Assembly: GCA_043747765.1 (NCBI GenBank)
Contig: JAYTOM010000427.1
Location: 1-20,219, forward strand
From: WLMZ01 sp043747765
GTDB lineage: Bacteria > Actinomycetota > Acidimicrobiia > Acidimicrobiales > Ilumatobacteraceae
Length of the DNA: 20,219 nucleotides
Reading direction: 5' to 3'
Under the pieces are notes generated by a model. The model saw nothing but the letters and a program-made list of their open reading frames with translations, had not been told where the DNA came from and ran no database searches. Shown one piece after another: positions 14,789 to 20,219 of this stretch (positions are counted from its first letter, which is position 1; every line of letters begins with the position of its first letter). The position numbers and the translations under genes were made by a program.

Positions 14789-15692
14789 TCCAGCGCACGA
14801 TGACGGGACGCGATCCGCACGAGCCACATCGTGCCTCGACACCGCTCGAGTTGCTGTTCGACCTGTGCGTCGCCGTCGCCGTCGGGCAGGGGCGAGCCAA
14901 CTCCACGAAGGGCTCGGCACCGATCACGTCCGCCATGCAGTCGCCGGGTTCGTCGTGGCGTTCTTCGCGATTTGGTGGGAGTGGCTGAACTTCACCTGGT
15001 TCGCCTCCGCCTACGACACCGCCTACGACACCGACGACGAGGCCGGATGGCGCACGGCCCTGCGTCATACATTGGCCTTGACCGTCATCCAGATCGGATG
15101 GATCGTTCGGCTGTTCACGCCCGGCTCGTGGGGATACACCACGTTCGCAATATGCGCGATCGCCGAATTGTCCGGCCCGTACTGGGCCGAGCACGCCGAA
15201 CGGGTGACGACGTGGCATCCCCAGCACATCGCCGAGCACCACGGACTGTTCACCATCATCGTCCTCGGTGAATGTGTGCATTCGGCGTTCGTCGCGATCA
15301 ACGCGGCGCGAACCTCTGCTTCGGGAATCTCGGCACACCTGGCGGTTGTCGCCGGAGCAGGTCTGCAGTGCATGTTCGGTGTGTGGTGGATCTACTTCCA
15401 ACCGTCGGCCGAACGGAAGCTCGAACAGCGGTCACAGTTGTCGTTCGTCTGGGGCTACGGCCACTCCTTCCTGTGCGCGTCAATCGCTGCGCTGGGTGCT
15501 GGCATTGCGCTCGTTGCATCCCTGTCGGGTGACACGGCTCACGATGCACCACTGCCGGTCAGGATCGCGATGCTTTTCCTGGCGCTGATGCGTCCGATGC
15601 TGCGCGGCCTTCACGCCATCGTCGACTCCATCGGGTGTGCGATGGCAGCGCTCGTCGTCGCTGCCGGATTCGCACCCGGTCGATCGGCCTGA
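14779..15692 (+). pseudogene. ltrA-like (low temperature requirement A) membrane protein gene, frameshifted and internally deleted
   Basis: Two frames together encode a LtrA-family (PF06772) polytopic membrane protein. The first, from 14779, gives RDPHEPHRASTPLELLFDLC and VAVAVGQ. The second, open from about 14865 to 15692, continues with ASQLHEGLG, AIWWEWLNFTWFASAYDT, VIQIGWIVRLF, WHPQHIAEHHGLFTIIVLGE and WWIYF. The join falls at the four-G run 14889-14892; one more G would restore VGQGASQL. From memory of intact actinobacterial relatives (about 370-400 residues), about 55 residues (roughly two membrane helices) are missing in frame after YDTDD near 15040, just beside a 12-base duplication. 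The repaired product would be about 305 residues. LtrA function is poorly known. The single-base shift could be a sequencing error, but the deletion would remain. Confidence 0.75.
15008..15031 (+). repeat. Perfect 12-base tandem duplication inside the ltrA-like gene
   Basis: CGCCTACGACAC occurs twice head to tail (15008-15019 and 15020-15031), duplicating the residues AYDT in the conserved ASAYDTDD motif. It lies directly at the apparent internal deletion point, which suggests slippage or recombination there. Confidence 0.9.
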
Positions 15693-15763
15693 GCGCCAGT
15701 CAGTGTTCGGTCGCTGCGATCGCCGTGGGGAGGGTGGCGATGTTGGTCCTCGTCGATGATCGA

Positions 15764-15801
15764 GTTGATGATTCTACAGATGACTCATCTTTTCGATCAA
15801 C
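15764..15801. terminator. Weak hairpin between the converging ltrA-like and mtfA genes
   Basis: The 104 bases between the converging genes hold no open frame of note. GTTGAT (15764-15769) and ATCAAC (15796-15801) could pair at the base of a loop that contains a smaller GATGACTCATC dyad (15779-15789) followed by TTTT. The stems are short; this is a possible two-way terminator and no more. Confidence 0.25.
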
Positions 15802-16639
15802 GAGTGTCGTGAAGCTCGACCATGATCGACGCGTCCGTGATTGAAGGATCCCCAGGTGGCACCGGCGAGAACCACGCCGCCGGATCCTGTCCGAAGAACG
15901 CACCCAGAACGGCGTAGAGGTCAGCCTTCTCCGCGCGCAATGCGACCGGCTTCGAAAAGAAGCATTCGGTCGCCACTGCGAAGAACTCCCCTGGATTCTC
16001 TGCACCGTAGTCACGCAGGATGGTGCCACCCGCGCCCCGGCTCAGGGCCCTGAATTCTCGTGTACAGACGGCGATCCACTGTTCGCGCCGGCTGGCGTCC
16101 AGCATTGGTGGCGTACCGTCGATGATGCCGTCCAACATGTCGAGCTTGTGAGCGAATTCGTGGTACACCACGTTCATCCCGCGGCCCGGATGACGCGCTT
16201 GGTAGGCAACGGTGTCCCACGCGACAATTGTCGGGCCGCCGAACTGGGCTTGGCCGAGGATCGCGTACGGATCGCTGCTGACGAGGCCTGCGGTGCCAGT
16301 GCTGCGCTGGCCTTCCAACACCAGCGTTGTCGGGTGGACGAGGACAGTGCCGACGCCCCGGTAGAGGTCGATGTCGGGGTCGTCCATGCCGAGCAGCAGC
16401 AGGCACGCTTCAGCGGCGATCAACACTCGCATTGTCTCGGTGAGCTCGAAGTTGTTGGCCGCCTCCCAGCGTTTGGTGGCCAGGAACACGACCGTCATTG
16501 CCTCGAGGCGACTCCGCTCATCGACGTCCAACCGGTTCCAGAGTGGCCAGCGCAACGCCAACATCGCCCGCCACTGGTCCGTGAAGACCAAGTCCTCACG
16601 TTCGAGTTCATGCTGTCTGCGCCGCGTCCTGAACCGCAT
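15797..16639 (-). CDS. MtfA-type zinc-dependent peptidase (M90 family)
   Basis: A 280-residue cytosolic metallopeptidase of the MtfA/DgsA-anti-repressor family (PF06167). The zinc site is HEFAHKLD with His160, Glu161 and His164. The likely third ligand is Glu218 in NPGEFFAVATECFF, the family's second signature. Other family marks are LVHPTTL (100-106), WDTVAYQARHP (141-151) for the strand before the helix, and a C-terminal LGAFFGQDPAAWF. The length is normal (E. coli MtfA is about 265). In E. coli MtfA binds the repressor Mlc and controls ptsG; no Mlc or PTS gene is seen here, so that role cannot be transferred. The ATG at 16639 follows AAGG about 12 bases upstream. It is divergent from the P-type ATPase gene with 59 bases between. 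Asn/Met-rich changes or broken motifs are not seen, so it should be active. Confidence 0.92.
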   Translation of the reverse strand: MRFRTRRRQHELEREDLVFTDQWRAMLALRWPLWNRLDVDERSRLEAMTVVFLATKRWEAANNFELTETMRVLIAAEACLLLLGMDDPDIDLYRGVGTVLVHPTTLVLEGQRSTGTAGLVSSDPYAILGQAQFGGPTIVAWDTVAYQARHPGRGMNVVYHEFAHKLDMLDGIIDGTPPMLDASRREQWIAVCTREFRALSRGAGGTILRDYGAENPGEFFAVATECFFSKPVALRAEKADLYAVLGAFFGQDPAAWFSPVPPGDPSITDASIMVELHDTR

Positions 16640-16686
16640 GACGTGACGCTACCTTGCCCCCACGGGATCGTTCGGGCGGCACCAGC

Positions 16687-16692
16687 TACGCT
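16687..16692 (+). promoter_or_regulatory. Candidate -10 box for a leaderless P-type ATPase mRNA
   Basis: TACGCT lies six bases ahead of the GTG at 16699, and no ribosome site precedes that GTG. This fits the TANNNT box of leaderless genes and supports the GTG over the TTG at 16654. Confidence 0.45.
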
Positions 16693-16698
16693 CGCCAG

Positions 16699-19098
16699 GT
16701 GACCGAGACCAATGTCGCCCCCGATCGCGCGACCTCTGGTCTGACCGCTGCGGAAGTCGCCGAGCGCGTGGCCCGAGGCGAGGTCAACAACGTGCCGGAC
16801 GCCCCCTCGCGCACCATCCGCGAGATCATCCGGGCCAACCTGTTCACCCGGTTCAATGCGCTGATCGGTGCCCTGTTCGTCATCGTCATGGCGTGCGGGG
16901 CGTATCGCGATGGACTCTTCGGAGGTGTCATCGTCGCCAACACCCTGATCGGCATCGTCCAGGAGCTGCGCGCCAAGCGCACGCTCGACAAGCTGACCGT
17001 TGTCAACGCGCCGAAGGTGACGGCGATGCGTGACGGGAGGCCCGAGCATCTGGCCGTCAACCACCTGGTGCTCGGCGACGTGATGGACCTGCTCCCCGGT
17101 CAGCAGATCGTTGCCGACTCCACGGTGCTGACCGCCACCAATCTCGAGGTCGATGAATCCTTGCTCACCGGCGAGGCCGACCCGTTGGTCAAGCAGGCCG
17201 GTGACGAACTGCTGTCCGGAAGCTTCGTCGTGGCCGGCAACGCACGTGCCGAGGTGAGCAAGGTCGGTGCCGACGCATACGCCGCCAAGTTGGCCGAGGA
17301 GGCCCGACGGTTCACGCTGGTGCACAGCGAACTACGGACCAGCATCGACCGCATCGTGACACTTGTGACCTGGGCCCTGGTGCCGACCGGAATCGCACTG
17401 TTCATCCGTCGGCTGGCCAGTTCCGACGGCATCCGCGATGGTCTCGTTAGCTCGGTCGGGCTGGTCGTCGCAATGGTGCCAGAAGGTCTGATCCTGCTGA
17501 CGAGCGTGGCATTCACGGTCGGCGTCGTCCGACTGGCTCGGCGGCGCACGCTCGTCAAGGAACTCCCCGCGATCGAGGTCCTCGCACGCGTCGACGTCCT
17601 CTGCATCGACAAGACCGGAACAATCACATCGGGCTCGATGGACGTCGCCGATGTCGTGCTGCTGGGCACGGATCAGAACTCCAGTCGCGTCGATCTCGCC
17701 TTGGCCGCGCTGGCGTGGTCCGATCCGAATCCGAACGCGACTCAGAAGGCCCTGCAGGGTCATTTCAAGAACACGTCGGATTGGACGTTGTCCAAATCCG
17801 TCGCCTTCTCCTCGTCACGCAAATGGAGTGCATCGTCGTTCGAGGGCAACGGCACGTGGGTGTTCGGCGCCCCGGAAATGGTGTTGACGAAGGACGAGTA
17901 CGCGCCCATCTCCGAGCAGGTCGAGAGCGCAGCCGATGCCGGAAACCGGGTGCTGCTCCTCGCCACATCCGACCAACCACTCGAGGGCGACACCCTGCCG
18001 AGAGGCCTCCGCGCAACCGCATTGGTGTTACTCGAGGACCAGGTCCGGCCCGACGCGCACGAGACGCTGAAGTACTTCGCCGAACAAGGCGTCACCCTCA
18101 AGGTGATCTCCGGAGACAATCCGCGCACGGTCGCAGCGGTCGGCAAGCGAGTCGGCCTCGGTGGCACCGACTCGCCGATCGATGCGCGCGACCTCCCGAC
18201 AGAACTCGAGGCGCTGGCCGATGCCGTCGTTGCCTCGACGGTTTTCGGCCGAGTCAGTCCCCACCAGAAGCGCGAAATGGTCAAGGCATTGCAGTCGCGC
18301 GGCCACGTCGTTGCAATGACCGGAGACGGCGTCAACGATGTGCTGGCTCTCAAGGATTCGGACTGCGGCATCGCAATGGCGAGCGGCTCTGAAGCCACCA
18401 GAGCCGTCGCCCAATTGGTGTTGTTGGACAGCACGTTCTCGTCGCTGCCGATGGTGTTGTCCGAGGGCAGGCGTGTCATCAACAACGTCGAACGGGTCGC
18501 CAGTTTGTTCCTGGTCAAGACCGCGTACGCGCTGTTCTTCGCGATCGCGACCGTGATCAGCGGCGCCGAGGCACCGTTCCTGCCCCGCCACCTCACACTG
18601 GTCGGAACCTTCACGATCGGTGTCCCTGCCTTCTTCCTCGCGCTCGCGCGGAACGACGCCCCGGTTCGGGCCGGCTTTGTCGGCCGCGTCCTGCGCATCG
18701 CCGTTCCCGGCGGCGCCCTGGCGTCGGTCGCGACCTACATCGCATACACGATCTCGCGCCACACCGGTGGCGTGTCGTTGGAGCAGGAGCGCACTGTTGC
18801 GACCGTCGTGCTGGCCGCCAGCGCGATCCTGATTCTTGCTCGCGTCGCCCGTCCGCTGGCGATGTGGAAGACGGGACTGGTGCTCGCGATGGCTGCCTTT
18901 CTGGCCCTCGCACTGCTCGTCCAGCCGTTGAAGAACTACTTCCTCCTGGTCGATCCGCCAAGCGGCATGCTGATCATGATGGCCATCACCATCGTGGCCA
19001 CAGGCCTGCTGCTGCCTTTGGTCTGGCGACTCGGTGACCATGTCATTGGTTGGGGTGAACGGAGCGTCGAACAGCGAGTCGAACGCCCGCTGCTGTAG
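16699..19098 (+). CDS. ctpE: Cation-translocating P-type ATPase, CtpE-like
   Basis: A 799-residue P-type ATPase closely resembling mycobacterial CtpE (797 residues), reported to take part in calcium uptake. Motifs in order: actuator LLTGEADP at 155-162 (Ala after TGE, as in CtpE), membrane-4 MVPEGL at 259-264, phosphorylation site DKTGT with Asp304, nucleotide-binding GAPE at 391-394, hinge TGDGVND at 542-548 and KDSDCGIAM at 553-561. NLFTRFNALIGALF (48-61) and VQELRAKRTLDKL (87-99) match CtpE strongly. There is no heavy-metal CPx motif or N-terminal metal domain, which argues against copper, zinc or cadmium export. About ten membrane segments are expected, six of them after residue 590. The frame opens at a TTG (16654), but homology and the TANNNT box point to the GTG at 16699. 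A small hairpin overlaps its stop codon. Confidence 0.92.
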   Translation: MTETNVAPDRATSGLTAAEVAERVARGEVNNVPDAPSRTIREIIRANLFTRFNALIGALFVIVMACGAYRDGLFGGVIVANTLIGIVQELRAKRTLDKLTVVNAPKVTAMRDGRPEHLAVNHLVLGDVMDLLPGQQIVADSTVLTATNLEVDESLLTGEADPLVKQAGDELLSGSFVVAGNARAEVSKVGADAYAAKLAEEARRFTLVHSELRTSIDRIVTLVTWALVPTGIALFIRRLASSDGIRDGLVSSVGLVVAMVPEGLILLTSVAFTVGVVRLARRRTLVKELPAIEVLARVDVLCIDKTGTITSGSMDVADVVLLGTDQNSSRVDLALAALAWSDPNPNATQKALQGHFKNTSDWTLSKSVAFSSSRKWSASSFEGNGTWVFGAPEMVLTKDEYAPISEQVESAADAGNRVLLLATSDQPLEGDTLPRGLRATALVLLEDQVRPDAHETLKYFAEQGVTLKVISGDNPRTVAAVGKRVGLGGTDSPIDARDLPTELEALADAVVASTVFGRVSPHQKREMVKALQSRGHVVAMTGDGVNDVLALKDSDCGIAMASGSEATRAVAQLVLLDSTFSSLPMVLSEGRRVINNVERVASLFLVKTAYALFFAIATVISGAEAPFLPRHLTLVGTFTIGVPAFFLALARNDAPVRAGFVGRVLRIAVPGGALASVATYIAYTISRHTGGVSLEQERTVATVVLAASAILILARVARPLAMWKTGLVLAMAAFLALALLVQPLKNYFLLVDPPSGMLIMMAITIVATGLLLPLVWRLGDHVIGWGERSVEQRVERPLL

Positions 19099-19105
19099 CG
19101 CAGCG
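19088..19105 (+). terminator. Small hairpin across the P-type ATPase stop codon
   Basis: CGCTGC (19088-19093) and GCAGCG (19100-19105) pair perfectly around a six-base loop that contains part of the stop codon. No T run follows directly (a TTTT occurs about 20 bases later), so termination is uncertain. Confidence 0.3.
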
Positions 19106-19184
19106 TCAGGAGTTCGTCAAGTTTTCGGCTCGATATTTCGCCAGGTTGTCATCCAAATCGCGCGGAGAGACGAACGATGACTGT

Positions 19185-19198
19185 GGGTGAATTCACCC
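19185..19198. promoter_or_regulatory. Perfect 14-base palindrome upstream of the ferritin-like gene, candidate operator
   Basis: GGGTGAATTCACCC reads the same on both strands and lies 23 bases ahead of the ATG at 19222, in the probable untranslated leader or promoter. The 123-base gap also holds an ATG at 19177 in frame with the gene, but without the ribosome site seen at 19222. I see no convincing -35/-10 pair. The binding protein is unknown. Confidence 0.4.
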
Positions 19199-19221
19199 GT
19201 CACTCTCCAAAAGGACGACAC

Positions 19222-20058
19222 ATGCTCATCGATGAGAAACGGCTGACAGAACTGATCGAGGAATCACAGGATCAGCAATCAGACGCCATCAAGCATGCGC
19301 ACGCCGGCGTTGCGGACCTCCGTGACTCCGCCAACGACCGTCGCAAGACGTCCCTCATCACCCCCGACGAAATGCGCGCGCTCGACGCCTCCCGTTCGAA
19401 CGTACGCGCCAAGTTGTCCGGCGTTGCCGGCCTCGGTGTGATCGGCTTGGCGGCGTCATCGATCTTCGCTCGGCCCGCCGCAGCCGATTCGTCGCTCGAC
19501 ATCCAAATGTTGCAGACCAACTCGTCGCTCGAAGTCCTTGCCGTTGCCACGTATGGCGCAGCGTTGACGTTGGACTTCATCAAGAACGGCAACCCGGTGA
19601 TCGTCAAATTCGCGCAGACCACGATGGCTCAGCACAACGAGCACATGATGGCCTTCCAAGCACAGACGGTTGCCTTGGGTGGCAAAAAGCAGGACCAACC
19701 CAACCCGAAGTACGCCCCGATCGTCGAGGCCGCCAAACCGACCTTGAAAGCGCCCCTCGACGTCGTCACACTCGCCATCACCTTGGAGACCGTCGCCACC
19801 GAGACCTACCTGAACGAGTGCAATCAGTTCACCGACAAGACATCGGTCGCGCTGACGGCCAGCATCATGGGCGTCGAGTCTCAGCACCTCGCCACGCTTC
19901 GCGCCGTCGGTGCGCTATTGAGCGGCGGAGGCGACGCCCTCATTGCGATTCCGACAGACATCTCCAAGCTGCCGGCGGCAGCCGGAAACGTCTCGTTCCC
20001 AGCGGCATTCGAGCCCACCTCCATGGCCAGCCCGGCAGCAGAAGGAGCAGTCAAGTGA
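19222..20058 (+). CDS. Secreted ferritin-like domain protein (PF13668 type)
   Basis: A 278-residue protein with a four-helix ferritin-like bundle. Likely metal ligands are visible: Glu104 (SSLEVLAVATYGAAL), His138 and His141 (AQHNEHMMAF), Glu189 and Glu194 (LETVATETYL), Glu219 and His222 (ESQHLATLRAV). Ahead of this lie about 60 charged residues and then a signal-like segment (62-88, hydrophobic core LSGVAGLGVIGLAASSIFA) ending in PAAA, a possible cleavage site. The twin-arginine usually expected before such a core is absent (SNVRAK). The start at 19222 is chosen for the AAAGGA seven bases upstream; ATG 19177 would add 15 residues. It overlaps the next gene by GTGA. Family members are exported proteins of unclear function, possibly iron or redox related. 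Confidence 0.85.
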   Translation: MLIDEKRLTELIEESQDQQSDAIKHAHAGVADLRDSANDRRKTSLITPDEMRALDASRSNVRAKLSGVAGLGVIGLAASSIFARPAAADSSLDIQMLQTNSSLEVLAVATYGAALTLDFIKNGNPVIVKFAQTTMAQHNEHMMAFQAQTVALGGKKQDQPNPKYAPIVEAAKPTLKAPLDVVTLAITLETVATETYLNECNQFTDKTSVALTASIMGVESQHLATLRAVGALLSGGGDALIAIPTDISKLPAAAGNVSFPAAFEPTSMASPAAEGAVK

Positions 20059-20219
20059 ACCAACGCGACGACAACACCGATCTCGATTTCGATGTCACGC
20101 AGTCAATGTCCGAGATGACGGCCGGATCCCTGTCCCGTCGACGCCTGCTCGCGGGTGCCGGCGTGCTCGGTGCCGCCCTCGTTGCCGCCGCTTGCGGCTC
20201 GACCAAGACGTCGACGACG
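20055..20219 (+). CDS. Tat-type lipoprotein, N-terminal part (runs off right edge); probable second ferritin-like protein
   Basis: The frame opens at a GTG at 20055 that overlaps the preceding stop as GTGA, with AAGGAG upstream, and stays open to the edge (55 codons). The protein starts with a polar stretch (MNQRDDNTDLDFDV with initiator Met). A twin-arginine signal follows, SLSRRRLLAGAGVLGAALV, ending in a lipobox AAAC with Cys at about residue 48, then GSTKTSTT, the start of a Ser/Thr linker. It should therefore be exported folded and lipid-anchored. That it is another ferritin-like protein is inferred from the common pairing of such genes and cannot be seen in this piece. Confidence 0.8.
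   Translation, partial: MNQRDDNTDLDFDVTQSMSEMTAGSLSRRRLLAGAGVLGAALVAAACGSTKTSTT

Noticed and set aside
15797..16639. A toxin-antitoxin, CRISPR or phage-defence island around the proteases
   Set aside because: MtfA and the HtrA-like protein are ordinary peptidase families; no nuclease, repeat array, integrase or paired small genes were found.
16654..16698. TTG at 16654 as the P-type ATPase start
   Set aside because: The extra 15 residues have no counterpart in CtpE-type proteins; the GTG at 16699 has the better upstream box and length.
17760..19041. Minus-strand frames of 312 and 337 codons opposite the P-type ATPase
   Set aside because: The plus strand has all the P-type ATPase motifs; these frames are low-complexity shadows.

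Overview
The window looks like chromosomal DNA from a high-GC actinobacterium. The best guess is the Acidimicrobiia (Ilumatobacter-like), based on three things: Thr/Ala-rich lipoprotein linkers, a CtpE-type ATPase close in length and sequence to the mycobacterial protein, and a tandem pair of secreted ferritin-like genes. Several start codons sit 6-9 bases after a TANNNT box, which suggests leaderless mRNAs, a common actinobacterial trait. This lineage call is inferred from remembered protein families, not from a search. I see no rRNA, tRNA, CRISPR array, insertion sequence or phage gene.

Positions 1-7291 (minus strand) hold a complete branched-chain amino-acid-type (HAAT) ABC importer. Reading in the direction of transcription, it has two paralogous substrate-binding lipoproteins (7226-5655 and 5525-3969), a fused LivH-LivM permease (3928-1649), LivG (1662-925), LivF (928-128) and the start of one more gene that runs off the left edge. 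From the permease onward the genes overlap or nearly touch (14-base overlap, then two ATGA junctions). Each binding-protein gene has its own promoter-like sequence with almost the same geometry.

Positions 7334-10037 hold metabolic enzymes. A metal-dependent cyclase/hydrolase (minus) is divergent from a short-chain dehydrogenase (plus), which converges on a second short-chain dehydrogenase (minus). The second dehydrogenase ends a four-gene minus-strand run: a trypsin/PDZ protease without a signal peptide (14243-13347), a 928-residue ATPase-type LuxR regulator (13278-10492), a single-domain globin (10483-10049) and the dehydrogenase.

Positions 14244-15692: a HxlR-type regulator is divergent from the protease gene. 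The 53-base intergenic region has overlapping opposed -10 boxes and a 23-base dyad, a plausible HxlR operator. The regulator overlaps an ltrA-like membrane protein gene that appears broken: a -1 frameshift in a G run, an apparent loss of about 55 codons, and a 12-base tandem duplication.

Positions 15797-20219: an MtfA-type zinc peptidase (minus) is divergent from a CtpE-like P-type ATPase (plus). Then come two translationally coupled secreted proteins: a ferritin-like protein with a late-placed signal sequence and the first 55 codons of a Tat lipoprotein that runs off the right edge.

Most of the content belongs to known families. The least ordinary observations are the conserved ten-cysteine pattern in the two binding proteins, the duplicated promoter geometry with a dyad over only one copy, the decaying ltrA gene next to an apparently intact HxlR regulator, and the protease-LuxR-globin-dehydrogenase cluster.
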